A stretch of 64,000 bases of DNA from Fodinibacter sp963763015 (GTDB lineage: Bacteria; Actinomycetota; Actinomycetes; Actinomycetales; Dermatophilaceae), in contig CAVXML010000008.1 of NCBI GenBank assembly GCA_963763015.1, positions 243,215-307,214 of the forward strand, written 5' to 3'. The translations under genes and the position numbers were made by a program. A model generated the notes under the pieces. The model made no database searches, was not told where the DNA came from, and saw nothing but the letters and a program-made list of their open reading frames with translations. Position 1 is the stretch's first letter; every line of letters starts with the position of its first letter. Below are positions 35,306 to 43,677 of the stretch, piece by piece.

Positions 35306-36921
35306 CCGGCTTCGTCCTCGGCGTGGACCTGGGCACCGGCGGGCCCCGGGTCGCACTCGCGGGCACCGACGGGGTGCTCGTCGGCCACGAGAAGGAGTCC
35401 GTCGGCCTGCGGCTGCTCCCGGGGGGCGGCGCCGAGCAGGACCCGGACGACTGGTGGCGGGCGATCGTGACCGCGAGCGCGCGGCTGCGCGCCCGGCATC
35501 CGGCGGAGTTCGGACAGGTCACCGCCATGTGCATGAGCAGCCAGTGGGGCGGGCTGGTGCCCGTCGACGCGCAGGGGCGACACGTCCACCCGGCCCTGAC
35601 GTGGATGGACTCGCGCGGCCGCCACTACTCGGAGGAGCTCACCGGCGGTGGGCTGCGGGTGCCCGGTGGCTACAACGCAAGGGCGCTCCGTCACTGGTTG
35701 TCCAGGACCGGTGGCGTGCCGACCCGCACGGGCAAGGATCCCGTGGGGCAGGCGGCGTGGCTGCGCCACGAGCGCCCTGAGGCGGATGCCGCTGCCGTGT
35801 GGCTCCTCGACGTGCCCGAGTACCTCACCATGCGGCTCACCGGCCGCGCGGTCGCCGGCTGGGACACGGCCGTCCTGCGGTGGTGCACCGACAACCGCGA
35901 CCCAACGACCGTGCGGTGGGATGCCGCCTTGGCACGGCGCTGCGGCCTGGACCTCCGCCGTCTGCCACCGCTGGTTCGCCCGGCGAGCGTGGTCGGGACA
36001 GTGATGCCGGCGGTGGCGGCCGAGCTCGGGCTGCCCGACGGGGTTCAGGTGGTCGCCGGCACGGGTGACACCACGGCAGCGGCGGTGGGAGCGGGAGCCA
36101 CCGGCGACTACGACGCGCACCTCTACATCGGCACGTCGGCGTGGCTGAGCTGCCACGTGCCGTTCAAGCGCACCGACGTCGTGCACAACATCGCCTCCCT
36201 GCCCTCGGTCGTGCCGGGCAGGTACTGGGTCGCCACGGTGCAGGATGTCGCCGGCAAGGCTGTCGACTGGCTGCTCGACTCGGTGGTCTACGCCCAGGAC
36301 GGCATGCTCGACGCCGCGCCCGCGCCCGCCGATGCCCTCGAGCGCCTCAACACCCTCGCCGCCAGTGCGCCACCCGGCTGCCACGGAGTCGTCTTCACCC
36401 CATGGCTCAACGGCGAACGCACCCCCGTGGACGACCCGCACGTGCGCGGCGGCTGGTTCAACGTGTCGCTCTCCACGACGCGGGCCGACCTCGCGCGCAG
36501 CGTCTTCGAGGGCATCGCGCTCAACACCCGCTGGATGCTCGACGTGGTCGAGGGCTTCACCCGGCGCGGCCGGCCGCAGGGCATCTCGTCGCTGCGCTTC
36601 ATCGGCGGCGGCGCCGGCTCACCCCTGTGGTGCCAGACGATGGCCGACGTCCTCCACATCCCCGTCCGCCAGATCGCGGACCCGGTCGCGGCCAACGCCC
36701 GCGGTGCCGCCCTCATCGCGGCCATCGGAGTCGGTGCCTTGGAGTGGGCGGAGGTCCCCTCGCGGGTGGAGGTCGCCGCCACGTACGTCCCCGACCCGGC
36801 GGTTCGTGAGGTGCACGACCGGCAGTACGCCGCGTTCCGCGACATCTACCGGCGCACGCACGGCATCTACGCCCTTCACAACAGGGAAAGGGCGGTCACC
36901 GCCACGGACACCCCGCGGTGA
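35302..36921 (+). CDS. FGGY-family carbohydrate kinase (xylulokinase-like)
   Basis: A 539-residue ATP-dependent sugar kinase. N-terminal phosphate loop FVLGVDLGTGGPRVAL; middle TAMCMSSQWGGLVPVDAQGR and TWMDSRG; the C-terminal domain has VAGTGDTTAAAVGAGA and the ATP-site FIGGGAGSPLWCQTMADVL near 430. Starts at GTG 35302 in GTGA overlap with the transporter. It would phosphorylate a ketose, polyol or sugar acid to the substrate cleaved by the upstream class II aldolase. Confidence 0.9.
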   Translation: MTGFVLGVDLGTGGPRVALAGTDGVLVGHEKESVGLRLLPGGGAEQDPDDWWRAIVTASARLRARHPAEFGQVTAMCMSSQWGGLVPVDAQGRHVHPALTWMDSRGRHYSEELTGGGLRVPGGYNARALRHWLSRTGGVPTRTGKDPVGQAAWLRHERPEADAAAVWLLDVPEYLTMRLTGRAVAGWDTAVLRWCTDNRDPTTVRWDAALARRCGLDLRRLPPLVRPASVVGTVMPAVAAELGLPDGVQVVAGTGDTTAAAVGAGATGDYDAHLYIGTSAWLSCHVPFKRTDVVHNIASLPSVVPGRYWVATVQDVAGKAVDWLLDSVVYAQDGMLDAAPAPADALERLNTLAASAPPGCHGVVFTPWLNGERTPVDDPHVRGGWFNVSLSTTRADLARSVFEGIALNTRWMLDVVEGFTRRGRPQGISSLRFIGGGAGSPLWCQTMADVLHIPVRQIADPVAANARGAALIAAIGVGALEWAEVPSRVEVAATYVPDPAVREVHDRQYAAFRDIYRRTHGIYALHNRERAVTATDTPR

Positions 36922-36931
36922 GTGACCGCCC
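36890..36931 (+). terminator. Possible hairpin at end of kinase gene
   Basis: GGGCGGTCAC (36890-36899) pairs with GTGACCGCCC (36922-36931) across the kinase stop codon, loop 22 nt. A second hairpin follows at 36967-36988 (CCCCGCT/AGCGGGG). Either could end transcription before the convergent DUF222 gene. Confidence 0.5.
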
Positions 36932-37000
36932 CAACTAAGTGGCGGCGCGTTCGCGCGCGGCGATGCCCCCGCTTGAGGGAGAGCGGGGTGCGGTGCGGGG

Positions 37001-38293
37001 TCACGCTGGTTCTTGGCCTGCTTCGATGGCGAGCAACCGGTCGTACGAGCCGACGGTGAGGTCCCACTCGACCCGGGTGCCGGCGCCGTCCTCGACCAGG
37101 GCGCCGGCGTACCGGCGGGTGTGGACAGTCGTGTGGTGCCGCTCGCACAACAGCGCGGCGTTCGACAGGTCGGTAGGCCCGCCGTCCGCCCAATGCACGA
37201 GGTGATGCGCGTCGGACCACTGACCAGGCATGTCGCACCCGGGAAAGGTGCACTGCCGATCTCGTAGCCACAACCGTCGGGTCTGCGCGGCTGTGAACAG
37301 GCGGACCTGCCGGCCCAGGTCGAGCACCTCGCCGGCGCTGCCGAGAACCGCGGGGACGACCGACGCGTCGCATGCGAGCCGCCGCACCGTCTCCGGCGCC
37401 AGCAGCGTGCCGGCGTCGGCTCCGCCGAGGGTCTCCCCGGCCCCGGTCAGCCCGGAGCGGAGCGTGTCCAAGTCGACGGTCACCAGCAGCTGCGACTTCA
37501 CACCCTTGCCGGGTGAGTCGTCGGTGGCAACGGCGCGCCGCACCAGCTGGACGAGGGCCTCACCGCGTCGGCGGTCGCTGGAACGCAGGTCCCGGTCCCC
37601 CTCCACGGGGCGTGGGGCCGACAACGGTCCGAGCGCGGCCTCCAGTACCGCCCGACCTTCCGGGTCCAGCGTCAACCGGTACTCCGCCAACCCCAGTTCG
37701 TCCACGTGCGGCTGCGACAGTGCAATGAACCGCTTCGCGGCATCCTGCTCACGCTGCAGCTCACCGTCCCGGCAGTACTCGGCCACCAGCCGTGGCCGCA
37801 GCATCCGGCACCCCCGCGGCCCATGCGCGACCGCCATCTCGATCAACCCGTCCACGACTGCCGGCTCCACCCCGTCGGCCAGCAGCGGGCGCAACCGCTC
37901 CGCCTCCGCGACAACCACCGCCGCGCTGCGCACCGGCAGCTCACCGGACAGCACGGCATCCTTGATGGGGGCGTTCCCGGCCACCGCAAACGCCTGGGCG
38001 ACTGCGACGATCTGAGCGGCACCACCTGCCCTGGTCGAGGCAGCGTGCTGGCGCACCCACATCACCGGCGTCAACGCCGATGGCCCCGCCCCCGTCTCCC
38101 CCCTGCTCAACACCTCCGCAAGCACGGACACCCGGGCCGCCTCACCCGCGGCCACCATCGCGTCGGCCTCCGCCATGACCTCCTCCAGCTCCGCCGACCC
38201 GGCCCGCCACAGCTCACCCCCGAGCCCGTCCACCGCCGCCCGCGCCGCCACCATCCGGGCACGGCGCTCCGCGAGTGCTGGTCCTCCTGCCAT
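37001..38293 (-). CDS. DUF222/HNH endonuclease-signature protein (13E12 type)
   Basis: A 430-residue protein with an N-terminal DUF222 helical region (~35-300) and a C-terminal HNH domain (RDRQCTFPGCDMPGQWSDAH, HLVHWADGGPTDLSNAALLC, HH). These genes are multi-copy in actinobacterial genomes and often associated with mobile DNA. Nuclease activity is likely from the HNH residues; its role is unknown. Start ATG 38293. Confidence 0.92.
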   Translation of the reverse strand: MAGGPALAERRARMVAARAAVDGLGGELWRAGSAELEEVMAEADAMVAAGEAARVSVLAEVLSRGETGAGPSALTPVMWVRQHAASTRAGGAAQIVAVAQAFAVAGNAPIKDAVLSGELPVRSAAVVVAEAERLRPLLADGVEPAVVDGLIEMAVAHGPRGCRMLRPRLVAEYCRDGELQREQDAAKRFIALSQPHVDELGLAEYRLTLDPEGRAVLEAALGPLSAPRPVEGDRDLRSSDRRRGEALVQLVRRAVATDDSPGKGVKSQLLVTVDLDTLRSGLTGAGETLGGADAGTLLAPETVRRLACDASVVPAVLGSAGEVLDLGRQVRLFTAAQTRRLWLRDRQCTFPGCDMPGQWSDAHHLVHWADGGPTDLSNAALLCERHHTTVHTRRYAGALVEDGAGTRVEWDLTVGSYDRLLAIEAGQEPA

Positions 38294-38427
38294 GCATCAA
38301 TCGTACAGATGTCCACCGACCGCCCGACGAGTTCTCCACAGGTCGGCGGGCTCACGTTCCCGGCTGGCTCCGCCCAGAACGGTCATCACCTGGTCGAGCT
38401 GAGGACGAAGCCGCCAGCTCGGCCCGC

Positions 38428-38814
38428 TCAGCCGGGCCAGCCGCCGTACGGGACCGTGAGGATCTCCAGGTTGTGACCGTTGGGGTCGAGCCAGTAGAGC
38501 CCCCGACCTCCGTCGTTGTGGTTGATCACGCCTTCGTGCCGATGAAACGGGTCCGACCAGTACGTCAGACCGCTCGCGATCAGCCGGGCGAGGATGGCGT
38601 CGAACTCCGCCTCGGAGACGAGGAAGGCGTAGTGCTGCCGGTGCGGCGTGCCCTGGTCGTCGGCGACGTCGAGCGAGACGCCGTTGTCGAGCTGCACCAC
38701 CGCGAACGGCCCGTAGGTCGTGTGCTCCGGCAGGCCGAGGAGCGTCGTGAGGTGCCGCGCCGTGGCGTGCCTGTCACGGGCGTGCACGATGGTGTGGTTC
38801 AGCTCGACGGTCAT
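38428..38814 (-). CDS. VOC-family protein coupled to caspase-like gene
   Basis: A 128-residue single-module vicinal-oxygen-chelate protein. Metal-ligand candidates: ELNHTIVHARDRHATARHLT at the N-terminus, QHYAFLV in the middle, GRGLYWLDPNGHNLEILTVP at the C-terminus. ATG 38814 overlaps the caspase-like protein's stop as ATGA, so both are made from one message. Closest in type to small glyoxalase/bleomycin-resistance proteins; substrate unknown. Confidence 0.88.
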   Translation of the reverse strand: MTVELNHTIVHARDRHATARHLTTLLGLPEHTTYGPFAVVQLDNGVSLDVADDQGTPHRQHYAFLVSEAEFDAILARLIASGLTYWSDPFHRHEGVINHNDGGRGLYWLDPNGHNLEILTVPYGGWPG

Positions 38815-41060
38815 GTGCCGGCGACCTGGCGGGTGCGGTGCACCATCGGCGCCAGAGCGGCCATGGCGGCGAGGGTCAGGAGGACGAACCACATACCGTG
38901 GGCGGTGCCGTCGTAGTCATCCCAGGCCAGCCAGGTCGCGGTGACGGGAGCGGCGCATGCCAGGCACCATCCGATGAGGATCCACCGACCCAAAAGAACC
39001 GGGCGGGCGAGCACGGCTCCCAGTGGCACCCACACGGCGAGGATGGCCACCCAAAGTCCCTGGAGGCCCCAGCCCGGATAGCCGGTATACGTCTCCAACG
39101 CGGCGGGAACGAGCGTCAGCGCTCCGGCCACCGCCAGGGCGAGCACGCACCAGGAGGCCCAGTCCGTGCGCGAGAGGGCGGCGAAGCCCAGGTCGGACTC
39201 ACGCCGGGCGGCGGCGACGGCGAGGCCGCCGGCCACGAGGAGGACGAATGGGGCGACGAAGCCCACCCAGAAGCCCATATCCATCCCGGAGAGCTCGCGT
39301 TCCTCGAGTGTGTTCACCATGTCGAAGACCACGACGGTGCCGATGGTCGATGCTCCGATGACTCCCCCAAGCCCCTGCATCCTCCGCCCGGCACTGAGGG
39401 CAAGCGTCCCCATGACGAGGACGACAAGGCCGATGTAAAGGAAATATGCCGCCTTTCTGCGGTCGGCGTCCAACGTGGTCGTCTCATCTTCCAGCGGGAG
39501 CACGATGCACAGCAGCATGAGGCCGCCCGACACCAGCGCGGTGATGCCGCTGAGCTTCCAGTACTGCCTGGACGTCGCTGCGGGAGAGGCGGATCGGCCG
39601 ACTTCTGACGCCTTCGGCTGAGCGGCCGTTCCGGCTTCGGGCCCCTTCGCTGCCGTTGGGGCCTTCTGCTCGCTCGTGGCCCTCGCCACCGGGGCGGAGG
39701 CAGACGCGGCCCCAGGGGACGATGCCCCGGCCGGCGGTGGTGCCGTAGGGGTGGGCGTGTCGGGCACAGAAGGCTCGCTCTCCGGCGGCGCGTCGGCAGA
39801 TGCGGGGGCCGCGGCCACGACCTCTGCGGTCACCGGGACCACGGCCTGGCCGGTCGGTCCGGTGAGCGTCACGGTGCCCGAGAGGCGGCCGGTCGTGGCC
39901 GTGTCCACGGACACGGAGACCTCGGGGGGTTCCACGCTGGCCGTGACCCATGCCTCCGACTGCGACACCGTCACGGCGGCCGTGAGCGGCGGGCCGGTCA
40001 GACGAATGGTCCTGGCGACGGGCAGGTCCGTGCTGGAGATGGTCCCGAAGTGCAGCTCGGCCGGATCTGGTGAGACCGGGGCACCTTCCAGGGCTTCGGA
40101 CGCCGCCTCCTGCACGTACCGGATGTCCGAGCGGGAGACCTCCACGAGAGCCTCGTAGGCGCCGAGGGCCGCCCCCACGTCAGGGGATGCCATGCGCGCC
40201 CGAAGCTCGGCCACCGCGCCGAGCCGGGTGAACATGTTGTCGCTCTTGAGGGCCGCTTCCACCTCGGCTGGGATCGGGAGCGAGCGCAGGCGACGCCGTC
40301 GGCTGCGAGCAAGGTAGAGGTCACCCTGCAGCTCGACGTCGCGGCTGGGTGTCTGCTTGGGGTTGCGCTCCCTGACCCGGTCGTACACGTAGTCGTAGAG
40401 CTCGTCGAGCGAGACGAGCCCGTCCTCGTCGCGGTCGGCCTCCCCGCTCGTGAGCCCCTCCACGAGGGCCGAAGTGAACACCGATGGCTGCTGCTGGCGG
40501 TCGTCGGCGAGGCTGTTCCCCTCGAAGGCGTACTCCATCGCGCTGGATGCCGTGATGACCGCCCGCCCACGGCCGCCGCCGAGCTTCCCCGCCGGGAAGC
40601 TCTCCAGGACATTGGCCGAGCCGGCGGCGCGCACGGCCACCCCTTCGCCGAAGGCTCCCCCGTAGCAGCAGTCGAGGAACAGCACGATGCTGCGGGCACG
40701 CGAGCTGCGCATGCACCGCTGGACGAAGTCGGCCGAGACAGCCGTCGACCCGAGCCGGTCCGGGCGGGTGTTGCGGGCCGCGAAGAACAGCTCGCCCGAG
40801 TCGCTCTTCAGGCCGTGGCCCGAGAAGTGCAGCAGCACCAGGTCGTCCGACTGGCTCTCCACGAACAGGTCCTCGATGTGGCCACCCACGACGTAGGCGG
40901 GCTCGTTGTGCACGACCTTGACATGGAAGCCGCCGACCTCCTTGTCGCCCAGGACGGTGGCCAGGGCTTCCGCGTCTGCCGCCGGCGCCATGAGGCGGCT
41001 CAGGCCGGGATGGTCGTACTCGTCGCTGGCGATGAGCAGCGCTCGGCGCTGGCCGTCCAC
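38811..41060 (-). CDS. Caspase-fold (peptidase C14) protein with membrane tail
   Basis: A 749-residue effector-type protein. Residues 1-~245 are a caspase-like domain with His82 in HFSGHG and catalytic Cys132 in LFLDCCYGG. Residues ~255-330 are a helical segment. A beta-rich Ig/HYDIN-like region with two-fold pattern (VSPDPAELHFGTISSTDLPV, VTLTGPTGQAVVPVTAEVV) spans ~335-425. A Pro/Ala linker (~425-500) and about seven membrane segments (~505-740) complete it. GTG 41060 lies 2 bp after the EACC1-like gene. In related loci EACC1 proteins accompany caspase or trypsin-like peptidases in putative cell-suicide or anti-phage systems (known from comparative genomics). Here the membrane tail suggests action at the inner membrane. 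Confidence 0.9.
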   Translation of the reverse strand: MDGQRRALLIASDEYDHPGLSRLMAPAADAEALATVLGDKEVGGFHVKVVHNEPAYVVGGHIEDLFVESQSDDLVLLHFSGHGLKSDSGELFFAARNTRPDRLGSTAVSADFVQRCMRSSRARSIVLFLDCCYGGAFGEGVAVRAAGSANVLESFPAGKLGGGRGRAVITASSAMEYAFEGNSLADDRQQQPSVFTSALVEGLTSGEADRDEDGLVSLDELYDYVYDRVRERNPKQTPSRDVELQGDLYLARSRRRRLRSLPIPAEVEAALKSDNMFTRLGAVAELRARMASPDVGAALGAYEALVEVSRSDIRYVQEAASEALEGAPVSPDPAELHFGTISSTDLPVARTIRLTGPPLTAAVTVSQSEAWVTASVEPPEVSVSVDTATTGRLSGTVTLTGPTGQAVVPVTAEVVAAAPASADAPPESEPSVPDTPTPTAPPPAGASSPGAASASAPVARATSEQKAPTAAKGPEAGTAAQPKASEVGRSASPAATSRQYWKLSGITALVSGGLMLLCIVLPLEDETTTLDADRRKAAYFLYIGLVVLVMGTLALSAGRRMQGLGGVIGASTIGTVVVFDMVNTLEERELSGMDMGFWVGFVAPFVLLVAGGLAVAAARRESDLGFAALSRTDWASWCVLALAVAGALTLVPAALETYTGYPGWGLQGLWVAILAVWVPLGAVLARPVLLGRWILIGWCLACAAPVTATWLAWDDYDGTAHGMWFVLLTLAAMAALAPMVHRTRQVAGT

Positions 41061-41062
41061 GA

Positions 41063-41449
41063 CTACGCCTCCACGGCGTGTCTGCTCAGGAACATCTCGA
41101 CCAGGCGATCCTGCTCCTCGCTGGACGCCCCGGACAGCTCCAGGACATCACCCTCGACCTCGAGCCGGACCTTCCGTGGTGAGTCGTGCCCGCGGCCGAG
41201 CCAGCCCAGCACGGCCGAGACCAACCCGGCGATGCCCTGGGTGCCCACCATCGCCACCACGAGCTGGCCCGCCGTCGCCACGTCGAAGCCGCGGCTGCCG
41301 GGGGGTGCCTCGGTGTCTGCGGGTGCGGGGCGGACGTCGCGGACGTCGAGCTCCAGCAGCTCGTCGCGCAGCTGCCGAGTCAGGGAGTCGAGGCGTACCT
41401 CGTCAGCCCCGGCCTCCGACAGGGACACGAGAACAGCGGCTTCCTCCAA
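41063..41449 (-). CDS. EACC1-like effector-associated component
   Basis: A 128-residue protein: N-terminal beta/alpha part (EEAAVLVSLSEAGADEVRLD, LTRQLRDELLELDV), a central hydrophobic helix (~58-85, TAGQLVVAMVGTQGIAGLVS) and a C-terminal two-strand piece (KVRLEVEGDVLELSGASSEE). This layout fits effector-associated constant component 1, a small partner that recurs beside caspase- and trypsin-like effectors. TTG 41449 is chosen because GGGAGG lies 8 nt upstream; GTG 41458 is the alternative. Ends 2 bp before the caspase gene. Confidence 0.8.
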   Translation of the reverse strand: MEEAAVLVSLSEAGADEVRLDSLTRQLRDELLELDVRDVRPAPADTEAPPGSRGFDVATAGQLVVAMVGTQGIAGLVSAVLGWLGRGHDSPRKVRLEVEGDVLELSGASSEEQDRLVEMFLSRHAVEA

Positions 41450-41628
41450 CGACCCCACCTCCCGGTGAGCGAGCCGACCCAGGCACCCGCCGAACCACAA
41501 CGGCCCGGAACCGCACCTGACGTCCGAAAGCGTGCGTCAACTGTAGACCCGGGCAGTTCCCCTCCGTAAGCGGCAGAATCCTCGGTGTTCACCCGGAGCC
41601 GGCCTCCGCGCCCCGGCGGGGCGGCACT

Positions 41629-42030
41629 CTAGAGAACGGGCAGCATCTGCAGCACCGACCCGCCGAGCGGTCCGAGCCACGAGGCGATGCTCGTCAACGG
41701 GGCGACGAGAGCCGCTCCCGCGCCCACGAAGGCACCTGCTGCGGACAGCACCGAGGTGAGCCGCTCGAGCCGGCCGGCCACCTTCTGCGGGGAAGGCTCC
41801 GGTGCGGCCATCTCCTCGGTGATGACGGCGGCATCCTCGTGCACGCTGGCGCGGTCCTCGTCGCTGAGCGCGGTGAGGTGCGTGCTCGCGAGGAGCTCGA
41901 GCAGGGTTGCGGCAGCGGATGCCGCGTCCTCCCGGGAGACCATCACCCCGTGCTGGCCTCCCTCGACGCGCTGGTTCCCTGCGACGTTGTTGACCACGCC
42001 ACCACTCTGGCTTCCGATGTTGAACGTCAT
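41629..42030 (-). CDS. Small membrane protein with amyloid-like N-terminal motif
   Basis: A 133-residue protein. The N-terminus carries NIGSQSGGVVNNVAGNQ, a Gly/Asn/Gln alternation reminiscent of RHIM/HET-s-like and bacterial amyloid signalling motifs. Next are VMVSREDAASAAATLLELLA, a helical middle, and a hydrophobic C-terminus (~90-133) likely in the membrane. The start ATG 42030 has GAGGAGGA upstream. It follows the FHA gene by 9 bp, and its residues 4-38 resemble a block inside that protein. Function unknown; homotypic assembly with the FHA protein is proposed. Confidence 0.85.
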   Translation of the reverse strand: MTFNIGSQSGGVVNNVAGNQRVEGGQHGVMVSREDAASAAATLLELLASTHLTALSDEDRASVHEDAAVITEEMAAPEPSPQKVAGRLERLTSVLSAAGAFVGAGAALVAPLTSIASWLGPLGGSVLQMLPVL

Positions 42031-42039
42031 GCTTCCTCC

Positions 42040-42822
42040 TCAGACCTGGTGCCCGCCCCAGCCGGGCGGCAGTGGGTACCGACGCTCCACCTCCTTCTTC
42101 CGCGTGGACACGGTGAACTGGATGATCACGCCGAGGAAGACCAGCGCCATGCCGACGAGGGCGACGCCGAAGGCGAGGGCGAACACCGGATAGCCGAAGA
42201 GCTCGGGTGGTTGGGTGGACTCCTCGAACGCCTCCGGACTGCTCATGTCCGGTTCGGTGCTGGCGATGATGTACAGGATCGAGCCGATGAACCCCAGCAC
42301 CCCGCTGGCGGCCAGCGAGAAGCCGAGGATGAACAGGGCTCGAGCGACCCTGCTCATCGACGCGATCTGCCGGAAGGCGTCCTCACGGTTGACGATGATC
42401 TGCTGCACGTACGAGTTGTACTGGTCGTGGCCGACGTTGCTGATGACCCCGCCGTGCTGCTGGTCGACGCCGAAGGAGACGCTGGACGCGCGCGGATCGG
42501 TCGCCTGGGTTCCCGCGGCGCTGCCGGCGTGGTCGCCGACGTAGCGCAGCCGCACGGACGCCAGCTGCACGAGGTCGGCGTCGTGGAGGGTGCGCCGGCC
42601 CTCGACCCGGATGCCGTTGACGAGCGTGCCGGCCATGGATCCGAGGTCCTCGATCTCGTCGTGGTCCGCTGAGTGGTGGATCGCCGCGTGCCGACGGCTC
42701 ACCGCCTGGTCGCCGAAGGCCCAGTCGGCGTCCTGTCCGCGCCCGAGCACGAGCCGCGGTTGGCTCAGGTGCCGTTCCTGAGACGCGCCGCCAGAGCCGT
42801 CGAGCATGACCAGGCGAGTCAC
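42040..42822 (-). CDS. FHA-domain membrane protein with shared Gly/Gln/Asn motif
   Basis: A 260-residue protein. Residues ~20-97 are a forkhead-associated domain with the phosphothreonine-site residues (LVLGRGQDADWAFGDQAVSR, RHAAIHH, DLGSMAGTLVNGIRV). Residues ~115-135 read SFGVDQQHGGVISNVGHDQ, matching the neighbouring small protein, followed by IIVNREDAFRQIASM. Two membrane segments are at ~160-190 and ~212-240. The GTG 42822 has AAGGAG 5 nt upstream. FHA domains read Ser/Thr kinase signals; no kinase lies nearby. Probably the sensor or switch of this locus. Confidence 0.88.
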   Translation of the reverse strand: MTRLVMLDGSGGASQERHLSQPRLVLGRGQDADWAFGDQAVSRRHAAIHHSADHDEIEDLGSMAGTLVNGIRVEGRRTLHDADLVQLASVRLRYVGDHAGSAAGTQATDPRASSVSFGVDQQHGGVISNVGHDQYNSYVQQIIVNREDAFRQIASMSRVARALFILGFSLAASGVLGFIGSILYIIASTEPDMSSPEAFEESTQPPELFGYPVFALAFGVALVGMALVFLGVIIQFTVSTRKKEVERRYPLPPGWGGHQV

Positions 42823-43035
42823 CACTCTCCTTCCCCGAACGAGAGTGGGATCAGTGTCCCGAGGTCCTGGAGCAGGTGTCAATCGACGGAGCGTCACACG
42901 GTGCAGGGTCGGCGGGAGAATGGCCGGAGGCCGGAGTGTCGCACGGAACGAAACGGAGGGCGGGCGCACCGACAACCCGCCTCCGGGCGCTCCTGGCAGG
43001 GCACGCGTCCATGACCCGACAGAGAGGACGAGACG

Positions 43036-43599
43036 ATGGCAGAGCTGATGGTGGACTTCATCACCTCACTGGACGGCTACGCGTCGGCCGAGGGATGGCC
43101 GGGCTGGTGGGGTCTCGAGGGGCCCGAGTACCTCGGGTGGCTAGAGGAACCGGAGCAGCGTGACCACGTCGCCCTCATGGGTTCCACGACGTACCGACTC
43201 ATGTCCGAGATGGCTGCGTCCCAGGAGTTCACGGGACTCGACGACATCTCCAAGGTGGTCTTCTCGTCCTCCCTCGAGGAGCCGTTGACCTGGGCCAACA
43301 GCCGGCTGGTCACCGAGAGCGCCGTCGAGGTCGTTCGCGCCATGAAGCGTGACGGCACCACTGCGATGCGCACCCTCGGCAGCCTCACCCTCGCCCGGTC
43401 CCTCCTGGCAGCCGGTGTGGTCGACCGCTTCCGGGTCGTGGTCTTCCCGGTGATCACCGGGGCGACCGGCTCTGAGCGGGTGTACGACGGGTACCCCGAT
43501 GTCGCGCTCGAGCTGGTCGAGAGCCGCACGTTCGACGGGCGCCTGCAGCTGCTCGAGTACGTGCCGACCGTCCTCGACCGCCCGCCCCTGGCCTCCTGA
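43036..43599 (+). CDS. Dihydrofolate-reductase-family (RibD-C fold) protein
   Basis: A 187-residue protein: LMVDFITSLDGYASAEGWPG at the N-terminus, DHVALMGSTTYRLMSEMAAS, and TLGSLTLARSLLAAGVVDRF. This is the common stand-alone RibD-C/DHFR-like family of actinobacteria (often annotated as YyaP/YwjB-like). It is usually monocistronic and of unknown substrate. Start ATG 43036 follows GAGACG. Divergent from the FHA gene. Confidence 0.9.
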   Translation: MAELMVDFITSLDGYASAEGWPGWWGLEGPEYLGWLEEPEQRDHVALMGSTTYRLMSEMAASQEFTGLDDISKVVFSSSLEEPLTWANSRLVTESAVEVVRAMKRDGTTAMRTLGSLTLARSLLAAGVVDRFRVVVFPVITGATGSERVYDGYPDVALELVESRTFDGRLQLLEYVPTVLDRPPLAS

Positions 43600-43677
43600 C
43601 CACTGCGCCGGATGCCGGCCGCCTGAGTCCCTGCGGCGGCGCCGGTCGGTCTCCGTGCGAAAGGGGCCGTCCTGGCG

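Noticed and set aside
36967..36988. Second short hairpin (CCCCGCT/AGCGGGG) as a separate terminator
   Set aside because: Only 7 bp and no T-tract; mentioned with the adjacent hairpin rather than listed alone.
37001..38293. DUF222/HNH protein as a homing element or intein
   Set aside because: It is a free-standing gene with its own start; no interrupted host gene or flanking repeats were seen.
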